Part shown: positions 34,800-35,977 of the stretch, in pieces
Numbering within the stretch: the first letter of the stretch is position 1
How the letters are laid out: every line of letters starts with the position of its first letter
Assembly: GCA_934718785.1 (NCBI GenBank)
Contig: CAKVAF010000018.1
Coordinates: 1-35,977, forward strand
Length of the DNA: 35,977 nucleotides
Direction: 5' to 3'
DNA from: an uncultured Campylobacter sp.
Lineage (GTDB): Bacteria > Campylobacterota > Campylobacteria > Campylobacterales > Campylobacteraceae
The notes under the pieces: model-generated
Database searches by the model: none
Told to the model about the DNA's origin: nothing
The model's input: only the letters and a program-made list of their open reading frames with translations
Program-made: the position numbers and the translations under genes

Positions 34800-35798
34800 T
34801 TACGCCTTAATAAAGTCTAAAATGCCTTGATCAAAGGCATTTTCTTTAAGCTGGTTTGAATAATAAAAATATTTTAAAAGCACTAAAACGCTGATAAAAA
34901 ACTCTATTTTTTTATCAAAAAACTGAAAGCAGTAAGAATGCGCATTAGTGATGATTTGCTTAGCTTTTTTAGGATTTTTTATATAAAAATTTATAAGTTC
35001 ATTTAAATTTGAAAAATCATCATCAAGCAGGGCAAAATGCTCATTTGGCACAAGCAAACTCTCCATAAACCAGCTTTCACAAGTCATCTTTGGTGCTAAA
35101 ACAAGAGAATTAGAGTACATCGCCCATTTTAAATTACTCGATACATCATTACCCTCTAAGGAAATGATAAATTTAAAGGCGCATTGATTTTTTTTACTCA
35201 AATAATTTTTGCGTTTAAAAATAGAATTTCTTTTTAAAATATTAGCAATATCGCAGTTTTCATTAGCTTGGCATTTACTTAAAAATCTTTGTCTAAGGGG
35301 CTGAAAACAAGCTCCACGAAAAACGGCTTTATCTTTTTTGTCTTCAAAATTAAGCTCGTCTTTAAAAAAGCAAAAATGCCTATTTGAATCAAGCTTTAGC
35401 AAAACATTATTTGCATTACTGCCCTTAAGATTATCAACAGGGCGGGACTTGCAAATTGTTGGGATATCAAAATTATGATTGATATCTAAAAAACTTTTTA
35501 TCCATAAAAAATTATCATTAAAATACTTGCTGATTTTATAAGCATCAAAGGCGTAGCTGGTCTTTGAAAAGGGCAAAATATTGATTTTAGTTTTGTCTTT
35601 ACTTGAAAAAAGTTCTTTGGAAAAATCCTTGTTGATTTTATTATAAAAATGCAACCTTTGATGCACTTTTTCAAAGGTATTTTTATCAAGCTTTAAAATG
35701 CTTTTTAAAATATTTTCAAGCTCTTTTTGATAAAAAATTCTAGGAATTAAAGTAGAGCTTATACCCTTAATATTCATCATCAATCTAGAATCAGCCAT
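34800..35798 (-). CDS. GT90/CAP10-like (LPS-modifying) glycosyltransferase
   Basis: This 332-residue protein has no signal peptide. The C-terminal half carries the CAP10/LpsA pattern: KAVFRGACFQPLRQRFLSKC (about 155-174), then FKFIISLEGNDVSSNLKWAM (about 210-230), YSNSLVLAPKMTCESWFMES (about 231-250) and LVPNEHFALLDDDFSNLNEL. Such enzymes add sugars to LPS/LOS or surface glycans in Gram-negative bacteria. The N-terminal part (about 1-110) is more divergent. The ATG follows AAGGATAAA. It stands alone between an rRNA operon and the MBL-fold gene, away from waaC-waaM. The donor and acceptor sugars are unknown. Confidence 0.8.
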   Translation of the reverse strand: MADSRLMMNIKGISSTLIPRIFYQKELENILKSILKLDKNTFEKVHQRLHFYNKINKDFSKELFSSKDKTKINILPFSKTSYAFDAYKISKYFNDNFLWIKSFLDINHNFDIPTICKSRPVDNLKGSNANNVLLKLDSNRHFCFFKDELNFEDKKDKAVFRGACFQPLRQRFLSKCQANENCDIANILKRNSIFKRKNYLSKKNQCAFKFIISLEGNDVSSNLKWAMYSNSLVLAPKMTCESWFMESLLVPNEHFALLDDDFSNLNELINFYIKNPKKAKQIITNAHSYCFQFFDKKIEFFISVLVLLKYFYYSNQLKENAFDQGILDFIKA

Positions 35799-35908
35799 TT
35801 TATCCTTACTTTTAATTTAATTCATTAGGGATTTAAGAGTAATATTAAGTGATTTGTCAATAAAGCATTAAAATAAATTTTGTATAACTTGATTTTTTAT
35901 AAACAAAG

Positions 35909-35977
35909 TCCGCAATGAGCTACTTTCCCCCTGCCAGTAAGGCGCAGTATCATCACCCACGATGTGCTTAGCTTCTT
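35909..35977 (-). rRNA. rrf: 5S ribosomal RNA, 3' part
   Basis: Read on the minus strand, the end of the window gives GAAGCTAAGCACATCGTGGG, then GTGATGATACTGCGCCTTAC and GGGGGAAAGTAGCTCATTGC. This is the conserved second half of 5S rRNA (the AAGCTAAGCAC, GATACTG and GGAAAGTAG...TGCGG blocks). The 3' end is near 35909-35911; the 5' half and presumably 23S and 16S lie beyond the right edge. The 110-bp gap to the GT90-like gene is AT-rich with no clear terminator hairpin. Confidence 0.87.

Overview
The window is almost certainly a Campylobacter chromosome segment, probably from a species close to the jejuni/upsaliensis/helveticus group. The DNA is AT-rich and tightly packed. Promoters look like the epsilonproteobacterial type, with a TATAAT-like -10 box and a T-rich upstream stretch instead of a -35 box. 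Many proteins align by eye over their full length with C. jejuni proteins I remember (Gne, PglK/H/I/J, WaaC/WaaM, cFbpABC, and the Cj1387-Cj1395 set). Gene order is a mosaic relative to C. jejuni: blocks that lie far apart there are neighbours here.

Layout. (1) 1-404: rpmI-rplT on the minus strand, with rplT cut by the window edge. (2) 580-2076: a surface-carbohydrate glycosyltransferase-like gene behind a promoter with a run of 14 T. (3) 2077-2695: no gene; three hairpin-forming GTCATTGCGAG repeat pairs. (4) 2696-8585: the N-glycosylation genes gne-pglK-pglH-pglI-pglJ on the minus strand. pglB, A, C, D, E, F and G do not follow, so the locus is split. (5) 8754-11852: a decayed McrBC methyl-dependent restriction system with about six lesions. 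(6) 12029-16120: recA, eno, an FtsB-like gene, a CgpA-like exported protein carrying two N-glycosylation sequons, and a bacterial voltage-gated sodium channel. (7) 16179-19076: a 3'-5' exonuclease on the minus strand, then waaC-waaM for the lipooligosaccharide inner core and lipid A. (8) 19345-21507: iscS-nifU for Fe-S cluster assembly. (9) 21658-28322: a minus-strand catabolic operon (ridA, dcuC-like carrier, metC-like PLP lyase, fumarase/ASL-superfamily lyase, frameshifted mmgE/prpD) with a divergent PAS/HTH regulator. (10) 28323-30066: a 141-bp duplicated 3' fragment of nifU and two unknown genes. (11) 30077-33781: the ferric iron transporter cfbpABC with a tiny upstream exported protein and a Fur-box-like promoter. 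(12) 33941-35977: a secreted metallo-beta-lactamase-fold protein, a GT90-like glycosyltransferase, and the 3' part of a 5S rRNA gene.

How the genes relate. PglH, I and J extend the lipid-linked heptasaccharide, Gne supplies the GalNAc precursor, and PglK flips the product; CgpA looks like a local substrate of the pathway. In the catabolic operon, RidA would remove the reactive enamine released by a MetC-type lyase, the ASL-type lyase would release fumarate, and the DcuC-like carrier would move C4-dicarboxylates. Degradation of succinyl conjugates is my inference. No CRISPR array, intact insertion sequence, prophage or tRNA gene was seen. The most unusual elements are the split pgl locus with its repeats, the nifU fragment, the frameshifted mmgE hidden by an out-of-frame start, and the operon hypothesis.
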